A stretch of 34,573 bases of DNA from Verrucomicrobiota bacterium (GTDB taxonomy: Bacteria; Verrucomicrobiota; Verrucomicrobiia; Opitutales; Opitutaceae): the NCBI GenBank assembly GCA_018239845.1, contig JAFEGO010000042.1, positions 1 through 34,573 of the forward strand. The letters are read 5' to 3'. Shown here piece by piece: positions 33,364-34,573 of this stretch. The notes beneath the pieces are model-generated. The model did no database searches. It saw nothing but the letters and a program-made list of their open reading frames with translations, and was not told the DNA's origin. Position numbers and translations under genes: made by a program. Every line of letters begins with the position of its first letter. The stretch's first letter is position 1.

Positions 33364-33870
33364 ATGAAAAAAGCCCCCTATGCCGTCGTGTTGGTGATGC
33401 TCGCGCTGTTTGGTCTGGCCGCTTGCGGCCGCAAGGAGATCACCGCGCTCGACCGCAAGAAGGCGGCCGCCGCCGCGAGCGAGGGTCAGTTTGCCGTCAA
33501 CCTGCGCGACTACACCCGCGCGGAAGGGCTCTACGCCCAGGCGACCGAACTTTGCCCCGACGCGCCGGAGTACTGGGTCGCGCTCGGCGTGGCGCGCAAG
33601 CACCTCAACAACACCTCCGGCGCGAAGAAGGCCTACGGCGAAGCGGTGGAGGCCTACGACGCCGCCTACAAGAAGGATAAGACCCAGCCCGAGGTCCTGC
33701 TGCAGAAAGCTTATGTCCTGGCGCTGCTCGGCAAGATCGACGACGCGCGCAGCACGCTGGAAAAGGCGCAGAAGAACCACCCCGACAACCGCAACATCCG
33801 GATGTTCATCGAGAGCAAGCAGCTCGACCGCCTCCTCAACGCCCCGTCCTTCAAGGAACTGGCGATCTGA
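33364..33870 (+). CDS. TPR-repeat lipoprotein
   Basis: The protein has 168 residues. The signal peptide MKKAPYAVVLVMLALFGLAA ends in a lipobox LAAC with Cys21, followed by G-R-K, so an envelope lipoprotein is expected. The mature part has tetratricopeptide-like helices: FAVNLRDYTRAEGLYAQATE, YWVALGVARKHLNNTSGAKK, VLLQKAYVLALLGKIDDARS and TLEKAQKNHPDN. ATG at 33364 is chosen because it gives a normal signal; ATG at 33349 would add five residues. It lies 47 bases after the PilB/GspE gene. Such proteins can act as pilotins or scaffolds (PilF/PilW is a TPR lipoprotein in type IV pili), which would suit the neighbour, but this is inference. Confidence 0.8.
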   Translation: MKKAPYAVVLVMLALFGLAACGRKEITALDRKKAAAAASEGQFAVNLRDYTRAEGLYAQATELCPDAPEYWVALGVARKHLNNTSGAKKAYGEAVEAYDAAYKKDKTQPEVLLQKAYVLALLGKIDDARSTLEKAQKNHPDNRNIRMFIESKQLDRLLNAPSFKELAI

Positions 33871-33927
33871 GCGCTGAGTGACTGTAGGGCTTGCCGCCGA
33901 CAAGGAGCTGACTAACCTAAAGGTACC

Positions 33928-34143
33928 ATGACAGCAGCGGACGTCATTCATCAGCTTCAGGTTTTGCCGCCGAATGAGGTGGCCAAGGTTCGCGATTGGC
34001 TGGACGAACATGCGGAAGAGTCGCCTGAATTGCTTGCCGCCATTGATGAAGGCATGCGTTCACTGGAGGAGAAAGGCGCGCGCGTTGTGACCCGTGAGGA
34101 GCTTGAGAACAAGGTGCGTCAATGGGCTGGCAAGTCGCGCTGA
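33928..34143 (+). CDS. Type II antitoxin, small addiction-module protein
   Basis: This 71-residue mostly helical protein begins MTAADVIHQLQVLPPNEVAK and has a charged C-terminal half (AIDEGMRSLEEKGARVVTRE) like RelB/ParD-type antitoxins. It overlaps the toxin gene by 22 bases, the usual antitoxin-first order. It has no obvious ribbon-helix-helix DNA-binding motif. AAAGG lies just before the ATG and AAGGAG further up. Third codon positions are less G/C-biased than in neighbouring housekeeping genes, which suggests acquisition by transfer. Confidence 0.72.
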   Translation: MTAADVIHQLQVLPPNEVAKVRDWLDEHAEESPELLAAIDEGMRSLEEKGARVVTREELENKVRQWAGKSR

Positions 34144-34421
34144 CCGAACGGGCGGATGCTGACTTGGGTGAAGTAGTCGCATTCCTCGCGAAAAGGAGCC
34201 CGTCGGCTGCCGAGCGAATCGGTTTGGAACTGGTGGAACTGATATTTTCGCTTCAGCAATTTCCTGGCCGAGGTGCGCCGGTGCAAAAGCGCACATCTCT
34301 GCGCAAGCTAGCGCACCGGCATTATCTAGTCATCTATCGTATCAACGAAGCGGCGGGTCTCGTCGAGATTCTCCGGATATGGGATAACCGCAGAAATCCG
34401 GCTGAGCTGCTTATCGAGTAG
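34122..34421 (+). CDS. RelE/ParE-family toxin
   Basis: The 99-residue protein starts MGWQVALTERADADLGEVVA, the ParE-like first strand and helix. It continues with SAAERIGLELVELIFSLQQF and FPGRGAPV, and ends with the beta sheet HRHYLVIYRINEAAGLVEIL and IWDNRRNPAELL. ParE toxins poison DNA gyrase and RelE toxins cleave mRNA at the ribosome; the sequence is closer to ParE-like plasmid-stabilisation proteins, but the target cannot be assigned by eye. It overlaps the antitoxin gene in another frame. Base composition is less G+C-rich than the dcw genes. Confidence 0.8.
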   Translation: MGWQVALTERADADLGEVVAFLAKRSPSAAERIGLELVELIFSLQQFPGRGAPVQKRTSLRKLAHRHYLVIYRINEAAGLVEILRIWDNRRNPAELLIE

Positions 34422-34461
34422 GACTGGAAGCGAGAGAGGCAGCCCGCGCGCCACGGGCGTA

Positions 34462-34573
34462 TTAACTCACCGGCTCGGCGGCCATGAGCATGGCGCTGAG
34501 CTCGGTGGTGCCGCGGGAGAGCTGGGTGAAGACCCAGTGGTCGCGCTGGGCGATGGGGTCGCCGCTGTCGGCG
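34462..34573 (-). CDS. C-terminal end of an unidentified protein, cut by window edge
   Basis: On the minus strand a frame enters from the right edge and ends at TAA (34462-34464). The last residues read RDHWVFTQLSRGTTELSAML and end AAEPVS. The frame is open to the edge and its third positions are strongly G/C, as in real genes here. Too little is present to name a family. It is convergent with the toxin gene, with 40 bases between the stops. Confidence 0.5.
   Translation of the reverse strand, partial: ADSGDPIAQRDHWVFTQLSRGTTELSAMLMAAEPVS

Overview
The window is high-GC DNA from a Gram-negative bacterium, most likely Verrucomicrobiota of the Opitutaceae type. The evidence is a fused MurC-MurB protein inside a complete division and cell wall (dcw) cluster, a meso-DAP type MurE, and two dyad-rich intergenic repeats of a kind I associate with that group. 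The lineage call is inference from gene content. I see no rRNA, tRNA, CRISPR array or insertion sequence, and no gene-free stretch longer than 300 bases.

Left part (1-11,000) is accessory and metabolic. It opens with the start of hisI and a DUF971 gene on the minus strand. A sensor kinase with a periplasmic beta-propeller and its NarL-type response regulator follow on the plus strand, then a type II NADH dehydrogenase. A long hairpin separates these from a minus-strand block: two sugar ABC permeases, a TIM-barrel isomerase/epimerase, a PanE-like reductase and a small monooxygenase-like protein. A LysR regulator is divergent from that block, with two tandem 13-bp T-N11-A operators in the shared spacer.

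The middle (11,170-29,862) is one dense plus-strand dcw cluster: mraZ, a small basic ORF, rsmH, ftsL, ftsI, murE, murF, mraY, murD, a double-LysM protein, ftsW, murG, murC-murB fusion, a 61-codon ORF, ftsQ, ftsA, ftsZ. Most genes overlap or nearly touch, so translation is probably coupled. The mraZ leader carries TGGG boxes at 10-bp spacing, the expected MraZ operator. Together the genes make lipid II from UDP-MurNAc precursors (MurC/B, D, E, F, MraY, MurG), polymerise it at the septum (FtsW, FtsI) and organise the division ring (FtsZ, FtsA, FtsQ, FtsL). The ddl gene often found before ftsQ is absent here.

The right part (29,863-34,573) starts with an 83-bp two-hairpin repeat after ftsZ. Then come obg, a stand-alone protein resembling the N-terminal domain of secretion ATPases, a PilB/GspE ATPase, a TPR lipoprotein, a ParE-type toxin-antitoxin pair, and the C-terminal end of an unidentified minus-strand gene.

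The most notable points are the murC-murB fusion, the non-canonical dcw passengers (71-codon ORF, LysM protein, 61-codon ORF coupled at both ends), the clear MraZ and LysR operator architectures, and the secretion-ATPase N-terminal domain encoded as a separate gene next to PilB.
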